Positions 1-8,543 of a stretch of 48,299 bases of DNA are shown here, in pieces. The DNA comes from Shewanella sp. Isolate13 (GTDB lineage Bacteria; Pseudomonadota; Gammaproteobacteria; Enterobacterales; Shewanellaceae): NCBI RefSeq assembly GCF_022398325.1, contig NZ_JAKEVD010000036.1, positions 1-48,299 on the forward strand. Reading direction: 5' to 3'. Numbering within the stretch: position 1 is the stretch's first letter; each line of letters starts with the position of its first letter. The translations under genes and the position numbers were made by a program. The notes below the pieces were generated by a model that was not told the origin of the DNA, did not search any database, and was given only the letters and a program-made list of their open reading frames with translations.

Positions 1-79
1 AGATTATTTATTTTAGCTATTAGAGTAAATACTTTATTATTAAATGACGTAGACGCCCTAATTCTAGAGATTATTTTTG

Positions 80-652
80 ATGCCGCGCCCTAACACTTCC
101 AAAGGTTTTACCCTAATCGAGCTTGTCATTGTGATTATTGTGCTAGGTATTTTAGCTGTTATCGCAGCCGCCAAATATGTCGACCTTAAGCGAGAAGCCG
201 AAGTTGCACGGGTAAAAGCAACCGCAGCGGCACTGCAGCAATCTATCACCTTCTCCCATACCAAATGGCAGCTCATCAATGGCAATGGTGCGTTGAATGA
301 TCTACCGGATTACGCAGGTGGAAAGCTCGATATGAATAGCCATGGTTACCCACTTGGAATAGATAAAGGCAACCCGATGAGCAAACCTAAAAATATCGGT
401 AAAGGTGAACAAGGCTGCGTCGATCTTTGGAATACACTGCAAGAGGATCCCGCATCGGTATCTCTGTCGAGCGTCAATAACGATAGCGACTTCCAAGCCT
501 ACCGTCATCAGGCAGAGGTTAACCCCGATGGGGAAACCCAATGTACTTATGTACTACGTACTCTTGGCGATATAAAAGACAGGCAACAAGCCGATATTAA
601 GATCGTGTACGACTCAGTAGCTGGCAGTGCCACGGCGCTGATTAACGAATAA
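80..652 (+). CDS. Type IV prepilin-like protein
   Basis: This 190-residue protein starts with a short basic leader ending in Lys-Gly, followed by FTLIE and about 20 hydrophobic residues. That is the class III signal cut and N-methylated by PilD-type prepilin peptidase, and Glu at mature position +5 is present. The C-terminal half has two cysteines (in GEQGCVD and ETQCTYV) that could form the disulfide loop usual in pilins. It is probably a major or minor pilin or pseudopilin, perhaps of the MSHA type, inserted in the inner membrane before assembly. I chose the ATG at 80 over the TTG just before it. The upstream genes lie outside the window, so its cluster cannot be seen. A strong hairpin terminator follows directly. 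The family call is secure; the exact pilus is not. Confidence 0.85.
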   Translation: MPRPNTSKGFTLIELVIVIIVLGILAVIAAAKYVDLKREAEVARVKATAAALQQSITFSHTKWQLINGNGALNDLPDYAGGKLDMNSHGYPLGIDKGNPMSKPKNIGKGEQGCVDLWNTLQEDPASVSLSSVNNDSDFQAYRHQAEVNPDGETQCTYVLRTLGDIKDRQQADIKIVYDSVAGSATALINE

Positions 653-670
653 CGCTTCTATAAGAATATT

Positions 671-702
671 AAAAAAAGGGCGAATAATATTCGCCCTTTT
701 TA
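671..702. terminator. Bidirectional terminator between prepilin gene and creA
   Basis: A-tract, then a hairpin with arms GGGCGAAT and ATTCGCCC, then a T-tract. It ends the plus-strand prepilin gene and, read on the other strand, the convergent creA gene. Confidence 0.85.
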
Positions 703-740
703 ATGCATCACTAATCTCACCATGCTGTGAGTTAATCAAC

Positions 741-1235
741 TCAGTGGGTGTTAACTGCACCACCCGCAATCCACGCCTGCGTACCATAAAGCGGTACTGT
801 CGACAGCGCATGTTTATGGCTGCCATTGGTCTCTTTGGTCGAATACGACAGATACAACAGGGTTTGATTCTCAGCATCATAGATTCGGCGCACTTTTAGC
901 GACTTAAATAAAATGCTTAAAGATTCTTTAAACACCACTTCGCCATTTTTGCTCTTGTCGATATTGGCAATCTCAGCTGCGGTGATCGGTCCTGTTTGAC
1001 GACATGAGATACTCATATCCGATGGGTCAGCAAGACTTAAGTCCGCTTCGATACGGCTAATATGGCATGTGACCCCAGGTATTTTTGGATCGTGCCTAGC
1101 ATCGATAATCACATCCTTTGTGGTAAATAGGCCTAAACTCACCTTACCCACATCATCGCCACAACCACTTAACGCAAACGTTGCAGCGAGTGACAATCCA
1201 AAGCTGACTAACAGCCCTTTTCTTAAGCCTTTCAT
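741..1235 (-). CDS. creA: CreA family lipoprotein
   Basis: The 164-residue product matches CreA, a conserved periplasmic protein of unknown function encoded in E. coli at the creABCD locus. The start at 1235 is favoured because an AAGGAA ribosome site lies six bases upstream; a longer reading from 1262 lacks this. The N-terminus is a signal peptide ending in LSGC at about residue 21-24, a lipobox, so here the protein is probably membrane anchored, which should be checked because many CreA proteins are soluble. The body carries the family's conserved GLFTTKDV, DPKIPGVTCHIS and SISCRQ segments. No creBC or creD genes accompany it, so the gene stands alone. The convergent prepilin gene shares its terminator. 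Confidence 0.9.
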   Translation of the reverse strand: MKGLRKGLLVSFGLSLAATFALSGCGDDVGKVSLGLFTTKDVIIDARHDPKIPGVTCHISRIEADLSLADPSDMSISCRQTGPITAAEIANIDKSKNGEVVFKESLSILFKSLKVRRIYDAENQTLLYLSYSTKETNGSHKHALSTVPLYGTQAWIAGGAVNTH

Positions 1236-1357
1236 GTCCAATTCCTTAAGGTAATGATTCAATGACTCTCTAAACCTAAACGCATACCAAATCGATGCAT
1301 AGTTTACCTGAGCTCCCCGCCCCTAGCTTTACATAATTAAAGCGAAGCGATACTAAA

Positions 1358-1379
1358 GTTATAACATTCAGGTTATAAC
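1358..1379. repeat. Paired GTTATAAC palindrome between yegD and creA
   Basis: GTTATAAC occurs at 1358-1365 and again at 1372-1379, six bases apart. The octamer is self-complementary, so the pair is both a direct and an inverted repeat with a 14-bp period. It lies about 125-145 bp upstream of the creA start and just past the yegD stop. It could be an operator, AT-rich promoter elements or chance. Confidence 0.35.
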
Positions 1380-1386
1380 ACCCGGG

Positions 1387-2754
1387 CTAAGCAAACACGC
1401 GTTGCGCCCAACGTGTTAAACCAGCGGTCACACTACCGAAGTGATCGCCAACAACGATTGGGATCTCAGGGAACAAACCTGAGATGCGTTTATAGATAGC
1501 AGGGCTTCTCGCCGTACCGCCTGTCACATAAATACGGTCTGGCATCACACCCGCTTGGTCAAGGGCTTCTCGCATCAAAGCCTCAACCTTTGACAAAGGG
1601 ATCGTAATCGCAGTTTCAAAATCGCTTTCGCTTACCCTAGCATGTAAATCACCTTGGATATATTCCAGCGGAGTATCCACCTCTGGCGTGCTAGATAGCG
1701 CAATCTTACTTTGCTCAGCGCTGCGCACCAGTTTATAGCCTAACTGCTGTTTTTGTACTTTTAACAAGCGCTCGATGAGCTCTGGCTTTTGCGCATCTTT
1801 TATCAAGTCTTCGATTAACTTCTTCGATGCCAAAGCACTAAAATCACGCTGGGCACTGATGTCATTTACCGCTACCGCATTCCAAAAAGGTTTGCTGGGA
1901 ACCGGCAGTTGGTTGACCATCAAGCTCCCCAAGCCAAGATGTGGCATAAAAGATGCCATAGACAATGCGATATCTAAATCATTACCACCAATCCGCTGTC
2001 CACTATGACCTAAGAAATCGGCGCTTCGATCACGATTATCAATATGATTTGGTCCCATTTTGACCATAGAGCAGTCCGTTGTACCACCGCCGACGTCAAC
2101 TACCAGTACAGTGAGGTTTTCATCGAGTGAAGCCTCATAGTCCATCCCCGCAGCCAAAGGTTCAAATAGAAAATCGACTTCGGTGAAACCCGCACGGCTG
2201 GCAGCAAGTGATAAGATCGCCTCCGCCTGCTGATTACTCTGCTCGCCACCAATGCCTTGAAAGTTAACTGGGCGTCCTATCACTGCATGGGTGATTTTCT
2301 GCGTGGGTGCAAAGTTGCTTTCAGCTTGCTTCTTAATATGCATCATCATTAGAGTGACAATATCTTCAAACAGGGCAATTTGGTTGTCTCTTAAGCCCGT
2401 TGCACCAAGAAAAGATTTTGGTGAGCGAACATAAAACCCTTCATCAGGCATATCCAAATAGGCTTCAATTGCCTGTTCGCCAACAAATACCGCTTGTTCA
2501 TTAGGTAACAAATCAAGCTCTCGACGTGCCGCTTGCGCGCGGCTTAATTGAGCGGCGCGCGCCCTTGCATATTCAGGACGCATTGCTTGAGGTAACTGAT
2601 TAAGTACAGCCTCAGCAATCAACTCTCGATCCATTGCATACAGGGTTGAGCTTAAGTATTTAGCGTCACCGGATAAGGGAACCAAGCGCACTTCGCCGCC
2701 TTCAATAACACCAATAGCGCAGTTAGCACTACCGTAGTCAAAACCTACAAACAT
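1387..2754 (-). CDS. yegD: Hsp70-family chaperone-like protein YegD
   Basis: This 455-residue protein is an actin/Hsp70-type ATPase of the YegD group. It has the N-terminal phosphate-1 motif (FDYGSANCAIGV, residues 4-15), the phosphate-2 motif (VDVGGGTTDCS, about 219-229) and the adenosine motif (VTGGTARSPA, about 410-420). It lacks the long C-terminal substrate-binding domain of DnaK, as usual for YegD, so classical chaperone activity cannot be assumed. No DnaJ or GrpE partner is nearby. The ATG at 2754 has a good AGGGA site directly upstream. It is probably transcribed alone, since the trhO terminator lies upstream of it. Confidence 0.9.
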   Translation of the reverse strand: MFVGFDYGSANCAIGVIEGGEVRLVPLSGDAKYLSSTLYAMDRELIAEAVLNQLPQAMRPEYARARAAQLSRAQAARRELDLLPNEQAVFVGEQAIEAYLDMPDEGFYVRSPKSFLGATGLRDNQIALFEDIVTLMMMHIKKQAESNFAPTQKITHAVIGRPVNFQGIGGEQSNQQAEAILSLAASRAGFTEVDFLFEPLAAGMDYEASLDENLTVLVVDVGGGTTDCSMVKMGPNHIDNRDRSADFLGHSGQRIGGNDLDIALSMASFMPHLGLGSLMVNQLPVPSKPFWNAVAVNDISAQRDFSALASKKLIEDLIKDAQKPELIERLLKVQKQQLGYKLVRSAEQSKIALSSTPEVDTPLEYIQGDLHARVSESDFETAITIPLSKVEALMREALDQAGVMPDRIYVTGGTARSPAIYKRISGLFPEIPIVVGDHFGSVTAGLTRWAQRVFA

Positions 2755-2830
2755 TCCCTATCCCTCAAACGGTAAAAAAGTCGTGCAAAATAGCACAGTC
2801 AGACCTCAGGAAAAAGTAGATTTTGCAAAT

Positions 2831-2856
2831 AAAAAAAGCAGCCATACAGCTGCCTT
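2831..2856 (-). terminator. Terminator of trhO
   Basis: On the minus strand a GCAGC/GCTGC hairpin with a six-base loop is followed by seven T's. It sits about 50 bp past the trhO stop and before yegD. Confidence 0.75.
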
Positions 2857-2907
2857 TAAATATTGATGACTTCTTATTAAGCGTTATTACAAAGATTTGC
2901 TAACGGC

Positions 2908-3891
2908 TTATGTACCTTGGCGATTTTGCGCTTGCTTCACACGTGCTTTGCTGGCACGACGTGTTTCAATCACTTGGCTGACATCACTACCAATATGAAC
3001 TTCCCCTCGCCGCTTTGATAACTGCACTTGACGCTCTCGCTCCATAAATCGCTGTTTCTGCTTATCACTGATCTTATCAATGCAATGTAAACAACTCACA
3101 CCTTGGGCAAAACTCTCTAGAGCCATCTCTTCTGTGGTGATCGGCATACGGCAAGCATTACATTGATTGTATTGGCCTTTCTCTAGACTGTGGTTAACCG
3201 CTACACGGTTATCAAACACGAAGCATTCACCTTGCCACAAGCTCTCTTCTTGCTTGACTTCTTCTAGATATTTTAAGATCCCACCTTCGAGATGATATAC
3301 CTCATCGAAACCTTGCTCTTTTAAATAGGCCGTTGATTTCTCACAGCGGATCCCGCCAGTACAAAACATTGCGACTTTTTTATGCTTTGCCGGATCCAAG
3401 TTTTGTTTCACATACTCAGGAAACTCTCTAAAAGTTGCCGTTTCTGGATCGATGGCGTTTTTAAAGGTGCCGATTTGGACCTCGTAATCATTACGAGTAT
3501 CCACCAAGATGACCTCTGGATCGGATATCAACTGATTCCAATCTTTTGGCTTCACATAAGTGCCAACCACTTTATTAGGGTCAATACCTTCGACGCCCAT
3601 AGTCACTATCTCTTTTTTGAGCTTTACCTTAGTACGGTAAAATGGCATCTGCTCATCAAAAGAGAGTTTATAAACAATATTGTCTAAACCGGGTTGCTCC
3701 CCAAGCCATGCCAGAAGCGCATCAATAGCAGTCTTCGAACCTGCGATCGTTCCGTTAAATCCCTCTTTGGCTAACAATAACGTCCCTTTAACTCCAGCGC
3801 TTTCCATTACCCTAAATAATGGTGCTTGCAGCGCTTCAAACTCTGGCAGGGTCACAAATTTATACATGGCACAGACAACGACTTTTGACAT
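2908..3891 (-). CDS. trhO: tRNA uridine(34) hydroxylase TrhO (YceA)
   Basis: TrhO hydroxylates wobble uridine 34 of certain tRNAs using oxygen, the first step towards 5-methoxy- or carboxymethoxy-uridine. The 327-residue protein has an N-terminal ferredoxin-like domain (about 1-100), a rhodanese domain (about 120-215) with the active-site Cys177 in FCTGGIRCEKS, and a C-terminal part with two Cys pairs (CNAC 244-247, CLHC 267-270) that look metal-binding. The tail is rich in Arg and Lys. The ATG at 3891 has an AGGGA site. The gene is followed by its own terminator and is divergent from the GST-like gene. Confidence 0.93.
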   Translation of the reverse strand: MSKVVVCAMYKFVTLPEFEALQAPLFRVMESAGVKGTLLLAKEGFNGTIAGSKTAIDALLAWLGEQPGLDNIVYKLSFDEQMPFYRTKVKLKKEIVTMGVEGIDPNKVVGTYVKPKDWNQLISDPEVILVDTRNDYEVQIGTFKNAIDPETATFREFPEYVKQNLDPAKHKKVAMFCTGGIRCEKSTAYLKEQGFDEVYHLEGGILKYLEEVKQEESLWQGECFVFDNRVAVNHSLEKGQYNQCNACRMPITTEEMALESFAQGVSCLHCIDKISDKQKQRFMERERQVQLSKRRGEVHIGSDVSQVIETRRASKARVKQAQNRQGT

Positions 3892-4160
3892 CTTTTTCCC
3901 TTTTTACGGCGAGCTGAAGCTTAATCTTCAGTGCGGTTAATACTGACGGGGAAATTTGCGCAACCCGTCAAAACAGAGCGCAAAGTCTACATGGATCACA
4001 CAAGCACAAACAGGGACAAAATGTAGGGTTACTTAGCAGGGGAAGTTTCAACAAGTATTAATCACAAATCAGTCTGCCATTTTCATTAACATTAATGATT
4101 GTTATTTAACAGTTAAACGTTGAAAATAGCGACACATCCACAGCTAATTAAGATCTGCTT

Positions 4161-4808
4161 ATGTCTCTGCCTATACTCTACTCTTTCAGACGTTGTCCCT
4201 ACGCAATGCGGGCTCGTTTAGGTATTTTATTATCTGGTCAAAAAGTTAATCTTAGAGAGATAGTGCTAAAACATAAGCCTGAAGCTATGCTTGTCGCATC
4301 ACCCAAAGGCACTGTGCCAATTATGATTTTACAAGATGGGAGTGTGATTGAAGAGAGTATAGAGATCATGTGTTGGGCTTTAATGAAAAGTGATCCTCAC
4401 GACCTATTGCTTAGTCATAATTCACAGCAACAGGAGATCGCTCAAGCACTTATTCATGCCAACGATAATCAATTTAAACCTTGGTTAGACAAGTATAAAT
4501 ATGCCGATAGGCACCCAGAACATAGTGAGCAATACTACCGTCAGCAAGGGGAGTTATTTATCGGCCAACTTGAAAGCTTATTGTCAAAGCATCCACAGCT
4601 ATTAGGCAGTAACCCTTCTATCGCCGATTACGCCATCTATCCCTTTATCCGCCAGTTCGCTTCGGTAGATAGAACTTGGTTTGATAATAGCGGCTATTTA
4701 AATGTACAGCGCTGGCTAAATGCGCATATTGAAAGCAATGATTTTAAAACAATAATGCATAAATACCCCACTTGGCTTGAGAGTGGTGAGAGCTTTGAGT
4801 TTGGCTAA
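4161..4808 (+). CDS. Glutathione S-transferase-like protein
   Basis: The 215-residue protein has an N-terminal thioredoxin-fold domain (about 1-75) with a single cysteine, Cys12, in SFRRCPYAMRAR, the position of the catalytic Cys in omega/beta-type GSTs and glutaredoxin-2-like proteins. The cis-Pro loop (GTVPIMI) and a following acidic ESIEI segment, typical of the glutathione site, are present. A helical C-terminal domain follows. Substrate unknown. The ribosome site is weak. It stands alone between trhO (divergent) and the convergent methyltransferase gene. Confidence 0.82.
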   Translation: MSLPILYSFRRCPYAMRARLGILLSGQKVNLREIVLKHKPEAMLVASPKGTVPIMILQDGSVIEESIEIMCWALMKSDPHDLLLSHNSQQQEIAQALIHANDNQFKPWLDKYKYADRHPEHSEQYYRQQGELFIGQLESLLSKHPQLLGSNPSIADYAIYPFIRQFASVDRTWFDNSGYLNVQRWLNAHIESNDFKTIMHKYPTWLESGESFEFG

Positions 4809-4845
4809 CAGAATAATACCAATAGGCAGCGACAAGACACACTGC

Positions 4846-5547
4846 TCAGCGACTCTCTAGCGATACACAGTCTTTGACTGCCTCGATAAATATTCTAGCT
4901 TTAAAGTATCGGCCTATTCTTGGTACAAAAGAGATGGGATGTAGCACCTTTAAAACATTGTAATGAGCAATCAACTCAGATTTGCCTATGGCAAAGCCTG
5001 CACTTTTCAATAAATCACAATTGCTCTGAAGATCCCGCACCGCTATATGTTCAGGAAACTGCTTAACTATGAAGTTATGTTTCTTCATCATCTCAAGAAA
5101 GAAGTCTGCGTTAGGGGTATGAATGTAAAGCTTACCGCCCTCTTTTAAAGAGGAGTTGATCGCCTTTAAAATATCCAGCCACTCTTTGTCATACACATGC
5201 TCTGAAAAGTCCATGGCAAAGGCCAAGTCAAAAACGGCTTGGTTGTCTGAGCAAAATGTTAAAATATCCGCGCATACAAAGTTAATGTTAGAGCCTGAGT
5301 GCTGGTTCTTGCGCTTAGCGGCCTCAATAAACTGCTCCGAAAAGTCGACACCTGTATAGCTATCGACTCTATCTGCAAGCAAGGGAACAAGCATCCCACT
5401 GCCACAGCCAAAGTCGGCAACCTTATGATTTTTAGACACGCTTAGTGAGTGGATGAGGCGAGCTAATCTTAATTGAGACTGTTCTTTTTCAAAGGATGCA
5501 ACATATGCCTTGCCATGCATCTGCTTTAGCTTTTCTTTTGATAACAT
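4846..5547 (-). CDS. Class I SAM-dependent methyltransferase
   Basis: The 233-residue protein has the Rossmann-type methyltransferase fold. Motif I is VADFGCGSGM (about 43-52), the acidic residue after strand 2 lies in YTGVDFS (65-71), and motif IV is DLAFAMDFSEHV (about 110-121). These resemble UbiG/UbiE-like methyltransferases, but the C-terminal region ending in RYFKARIFIEAVKDCVSLESR is not one I can assign. No substrate can be given. A GAGGAA site five bases before the ATG supports the start. The neighbours (GST-like gene and LysE-type exporter) do not suggest a pathway. Confidence 0.8.
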   Translation of the reverse strand: MLSKEKLKQMHGKAYVASFEKEQSQLRLARLIHSLSVSKNHKVADFGCGSGMLVPLLADRVDSYTGVDFSEQFIEAAKRKNQHSGSNINFVCADILTFCSDNQAVFDLAFAMDFSEHVYDKEWLDILKAINSSLKEGGKLYIHTPNADFFLEMMKKHNFIVKQFPEHIAVRDLQSNCDLLKSAGFAIGKSELIAHYNVLKVLHPISFVPRIGRYFKARIFIEAVKDCVSLESR

Positions 5548-5700
5548 TAAGTTTCCTCAATAGGCTCACTAGACGATATTAAAATTTCCAGCTTAACTTC
5601 CTACTTAAGATTAGCCAATAAATCCATATACAGGTATATAGCCCCCCCCATCCTCCTGCAGTAAATACAGCCTAGCGTGTGGCTAGTTCGTGGCGACCGT

Positions 5701-5735
5701 GCTAATGTTTTGCACTTATATGGAAAAACATTAGC
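5701..5735 (-). terminator. Hairpin at the end of the LysE-type gene
   Basis: Arms GCTAATGTTTT (5701-5711) and AAAACATTAGC (5725-5735) form an 11-bp stem that includes the stop codon of the exporter gene. No clear T-tract follows, so it may stabilise the 3' end rather than terminate. Confidence 0.45.
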
Positions 5736-6336
5736 GAATAACCATAGGAATCGTCACCAACAGTAACCCGCCCATACACCAATTAAAGCCTTTTCTTCTA
5801 CTTGACGTATTAAGCTTATTACGAATCGCCGCCCCTAAAATCACCCAAGTAAATGACGCCGGAAAGCCGACAATGTTAAAAATTAATACTCCAGCGATAG
5901 CACTCAACCAATAAGCTTCTCCTCCAATGGTGAACGCGCTGCACAAGGTAATTGTTGCCATCCAGGTCTTAGGGTTTACCCATTGAAATAATGCAGCCTC
6001 TTTAATTGTCATTGGTTGGCGATTCGCAACTGAAACCTCTTCATCCACTGGCAAAGTTAATACTTTATAAGCTAGAAACAATAAGTAAGCTAGCGAAGCA
6101 AATTGCAGCACTTGATGCATAACAGGCCAAGCTTCAAAGACACTACCTAAGCCCAGAAGTATCGCAACATGCAGCAGTGTCTGGCCAACTCGGATCCCTA
6201 TTAGGTGGGGCAATGTACGCCTAACACCAAAATTGGCACCCGATGTTGCCAGCAGTATATTATTTGGCCCAGGGGTCATCGTCATGGTTGCGCAAAATAT
6301 TGCCGCTGAAATCATTAAAGCCCACATATTATCCAT
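5731..6336 (-). CDS. LysE/RhtB-family amino acid exporter
   Basis: The protein of about 201 residues is highly hydrophobic with around six predicted membrane segments. It carries the family's N-terminal motif MTPGPNNILLATSGANFGVRR (a Gly-Pro-Asn motif after the first helix) and the central QWVNPKTW motif. Members export amino acids such as homoserine, threonine, leucine or cysteine through the inner membrane; the substrate here is unknown. The ATG at 6336 follows GAGGT by five bases; a GTG one codon earlier is possible. It is divergent from a MocR-type regulator, a common pairing in which the regulator senses the exported compound through its PLP domain. Confidence 0.9.
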   Translation of the reverse strand: MDNMWALMISAAIFCATMTMTPGPNNILLATSGANFGVRRTLPHLIGIRVGQTLLHVAILLGLGSVFEAWPVMHQVLQFASLAYLLFLAYKVLTLPVDEEVSVANRQPMTIKEAALFQWVNPKTWMATITLCSAFTIGGEAYWLSAIAGVLIFNIVGFPASFTWVILGAAIRNKLNTSSRRKGFNWCMGGLLLVTIPMVIR

Positions 6337-6425
6337 CACCCACCTCTACTATTTGACTCAAACCACTTTCTTGCATCTATTTCGTATCAAACACGGCTAA
6401 CGTTCGCGTTTAACAATAAAACCAT

Positions 6426-6439
6426 TTGTATGCATACAA
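6426..6439. promoter_or_regulatory. 14-bp palindrome, candidate MocR operator
   Basis: TTGTATGCATACAA is a perfect palindrome in the gap between the exporter and the MocR regulator, immediately upstream of the regulator's -35 box. GntR/MocR regulators often bind such sites in the shared divergent region. Its use by the neighbouring regulator is inferred. Confidence 0.55.
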
Positions 6440-6442
6440 TAG

Positions 6443-6472
6443 TTGACACAATTCAAACTAGATCTGCATAAT
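6443..6472 (+). promoter_or_regulatory. Sigma70-like promoter of the MocR gene
   Basis: A perfect TTGACA (6443-6448) is separated by 18 bp from CATAAT (6467-6472). Transcription would start near 6479 and the first good ATG is at 6509. This rules against reading the gene from the TTG inside the -35 box. Confidence 0.6.
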
Positions 6473-6508
6473 AATCAATACAAATTCGAACACAATGGTT
6501 TTATTGTC

Positions 6509-7870
6509 ATGGGTACAATTTGGAGTCCGGACTTAGAAAGTTACACAGGTGCTAAGTATTTACGCCTCGCACAGGCGGCAGAAGATGCCATAAAAAGCGG
6601 GGCTCTCATGGCAAATGCCAAGTTGCCTCCTCAAAGGTTGCTCGCCGACAAATTAGGCGTCACAGTCGGCACTGTTACCCGAGCCTATGCACTGCTCGAG
6701 CAACGAGGATATGTACAAGCGAAAGTAGGAGCCGGAACTTTCGTCAAGCCCAGCGATTATCAAGCTGCGGATCAGAGAGTAAACTTTGCCACCTGCCAAC
6801 AGCCTTTCACTAACCAGACAGCCATTTTAAGCGATGCTCTCGCTCAACTCGCCAAGACACCACTGCGTTTGACTCAATTGATGCAATATCATGCAGAGCC
6901 ATTGCCGGAGCATCAGCGCAAGTTCAGCCAATGGTTACACAGGCGTAATATCCAGCAAATGAGCGAGCAAATTGTATTTACCCATGGTGGACAACAGGGG
7001 ATCTTTTCGATTCTAAACGGTTTGATGCACGCAGGAGAATCATTACTTTGCGAAGCAAGTTGCTACCCCGGGATCCATACCGCAGCAGAGCAGTTAGGAC
7101 TAAGAGCCCACCCCGTATCATTGACTGATGAAGGGCTAGATTTAACGGAACTGGAGCAAAAAATGGTTCAGTTTAAGCCTAAGGTGCTCTATTTGACGCC
7201 AAATAATCAAAACCCTACCTGTATCCAATACAGTAACCATCAACGTGAGGCGATTATCGCTTTAGCTAGACACTATCAAGTCGTGATAATCGAAGATGAT
7301 GTGAACTACTGTCTGCCTGATGAATGGCATACACCTATGTGGTCACTCGACCAAGCTAGCAATGAGGATGAGCAGTGCGTAATTTACCTGTCTAGCTTAT
7401 CGAAAATGTTTTGTGGCGGATTGCGACAGGGCTTCATGCTCATTCCCAGTAAGTTTATTGGTTCCATCAAAAAAGCGGTTTATAGTCAATGCTGGATGGT
7501 GTCACCACTCAACACCGAGCTTGCCTGCAGGATCATCGAAAATAGCAATTTCATGGGACAACGAGAGCAACAGGTAGCCGCTCGACAAGCACTGTGCATC
7601 GATATGGGAAAGCGACTTCGGCTCAAACAAAATTGGCGTGGCCTCAATGGCTGGCTGCAACTCAAGGCGCCACTCAAGGCCCACCATGTGGTGACCGCCT
7701 TAGCGCAAAAAGGCATACTCATTCGCAATGGTGATGACTTTAACAACCATGATAACTGCATTCGCCTCAGCATTGGCGGCGCCCACGATGAGCAGCTATT
7801 TGAAGAGCAGCTAGACATTATCGAGTCCACCATACGCCAGCTCAATCAATCAGCCTACTCAGTCGTATAA
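6509..7870 (+). CDS. MocR-type GntR/aminotransferase transcription regulator
   Basis: The 453-residue protein joins an N-terminal winged helix-turn-helix of the GntR type (about 15-80, with LPPQRLLADKLGVTVGTVTRAY) to a class I aminotransferase-like domain (about 110-440). PLP-site residues are visible: Asn-rich PNNQNPTC, EDDVNY with the ring-contacting Asp at about 263, and the Schiff-base lysine at about 299 in YLSSLSK. Such proteins act as regulators, sensing an amino compound through PLP. I start at the ATG at 6509 because the in-frame TTG at 6443 is the -35 box of a promoter. The divergent LysE-type exporter is the likely target, together with autoregulation. Confidence 0.88.
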   Translation: MGTIWSPDLESYTGAKYLRLAQAAEDAIKSGALMANAKLPPQRLLADKLGVTVGTVTRAYALLEQRGYVQAKVGAGTFVKPSDYQAADQRVNFATCQQPFTNQTAILSDALAQLAKTPLRLTQLMQYHAEPLPEHQRKFSQWLHRRNIQQMSEQIVFTHGGQQGIFSILNGLMHAGESLLCEASCYPGIHTAAEQLGLRAHPVSLTDEGLDLTELEQKMVQFKPKVLYLTPNNQNPTCIQYSNHQREAIIALARHYQVVIIEDDVNYCLPDEWHTPMWSLDQASNEDEQCVIYLSSLSKMFCGGLRQGFMLIPSKFIGSIKKAVYSQCWMVSPLNTELACRIIENSNFMGQREQQVAARQALCIDMGKRLRLKQNWRGLNGWLQLKAPLKAHHVVTALAQKGILIRNGDDFNNHDNCIRLSIGGAHDEQLFEEQLDIIESTIRQLNQSAYSVV

Positions 7871-7951
7871 ATCTTTGCGATTAATTGGCAACTAAAGTGT
7901 GTTTACGGCTATAGCTATGGTTACGTTGCTATTGGTTATGAGTCCTAAGAG

Positions 7952-7984
7952 ATAGAAAAGCCGCTAAGTTAGCGGCTTTTCTAT
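7952..7984. terminator. Bidirectional terminator
   Basis: Arms ATAGAAAAGCCGCT and AGCGGCTTTTCTAT enclose a five-base loop between the convergent MocR gene and the glycine-zipper gene. Confidence 0.85.
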
Positions 7985-8012
7985 GATTGAGAGACGATTT
8001 GATGGGTCATAG

Positions 8013-8489
8013 CTACATCTGACGATCGACCCTGACATACCCTCTCAGGTAAACCACCCTAACCTCGTCGTTGACATTAAATATCATGCCGGGATCTAAA
8101 TCTTGAAGCACCATCACCTGCTCGCCAGTATCTAGAGCAATCATCATCTCGACTAACCTTAGCTCTTGATAATAGGAGCTATCGCCATATCGATTAGCCA
8201 CTCCAGCGCCCAATAGTGCGCCTAAAACCGTTGCCACATCCTGACCTGAGCCGCCACCAAACTGATGACCGATAACGCCACCTATCAAGGCGCCGCCGAA
8301 GGTTTTCCAGCCAGTATTGCGATCTTCTACCAGCTGTTTCTCGGTAATATTACGCACCGAGATGACCTGTCCGAACTCCACTTTTTCCACTGGCACCGCC
8401 TGATTACGGTCATAGGGCGCAGCGAATGAACTCGGTATAGCAAAAAATAAACAGATAACCGTGAAAACAATAAGATGATGTTTCAACAT
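8013..8489 (-). CDS. Glycine-zipper 2TM envelope protein (SlyB-like)
   Basis: The 158-residue protein has a signal peptide (about 1-23, ending in FAAPYD) and a glycine-zipper segment of two short hydrophobic stretches (GGALIGGVIGHQFGGG and VATVLGALLGAGVANRYG, about 66-102). This arrangement is shared with SlyB and PcpA-like outer-membrane proteins. There is no lipobox cysteine, so unlike SlyB itself it should be soluble or membrane-embedded in the periplasm rather than lipidated. The C-terminal part is a small beta domain (QVMVLQDLDPGMIFNVNDEVRVVYL). Role unknown. The ATG has an AAGG site and the gene is divergent from aat. Confidence 0.78.
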   Translation of the reverse strand: MLKHHLIVFTVICLFFAIPSSFAAPYDRNQAVPVEKVEFGQVISVRNITEKQLVEDRNTGWKTFGGALIGGVIGHQFGGGSGQDVATVLGALLGAGVANRYGDSSYYQELRLVEMMIALDTGEQVMVLQDLDPGMIFNVNDEVRVVYLRGYVRVDRQM

Positions 8490-8543
8490 AAGCCTTTTTC
8501 CGCTAACTTTAAGGATAAGTATATTTATTAATCTTACTCAATT

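Noticed and set aside
4084..4097. Fur-like or other operator (CATTAACATTAATG) before the GST-like gene
   Set aside because: The six-base arms are AT-only apart from the ends and fit no known operator well.
5653..5670. LexA box (CTGCAGTAAATACAG)
   Set aside because: It is one base short of CTGT-N8-ACAG and the first arm does not match; no SOS gene is adjacent.
6443..6508. N-terminal extension of the MocR regulator
   Set aside because: The TTG at its start is the -35 box of a good promoter, and the family N-terminus begins near the ATG at 6509.
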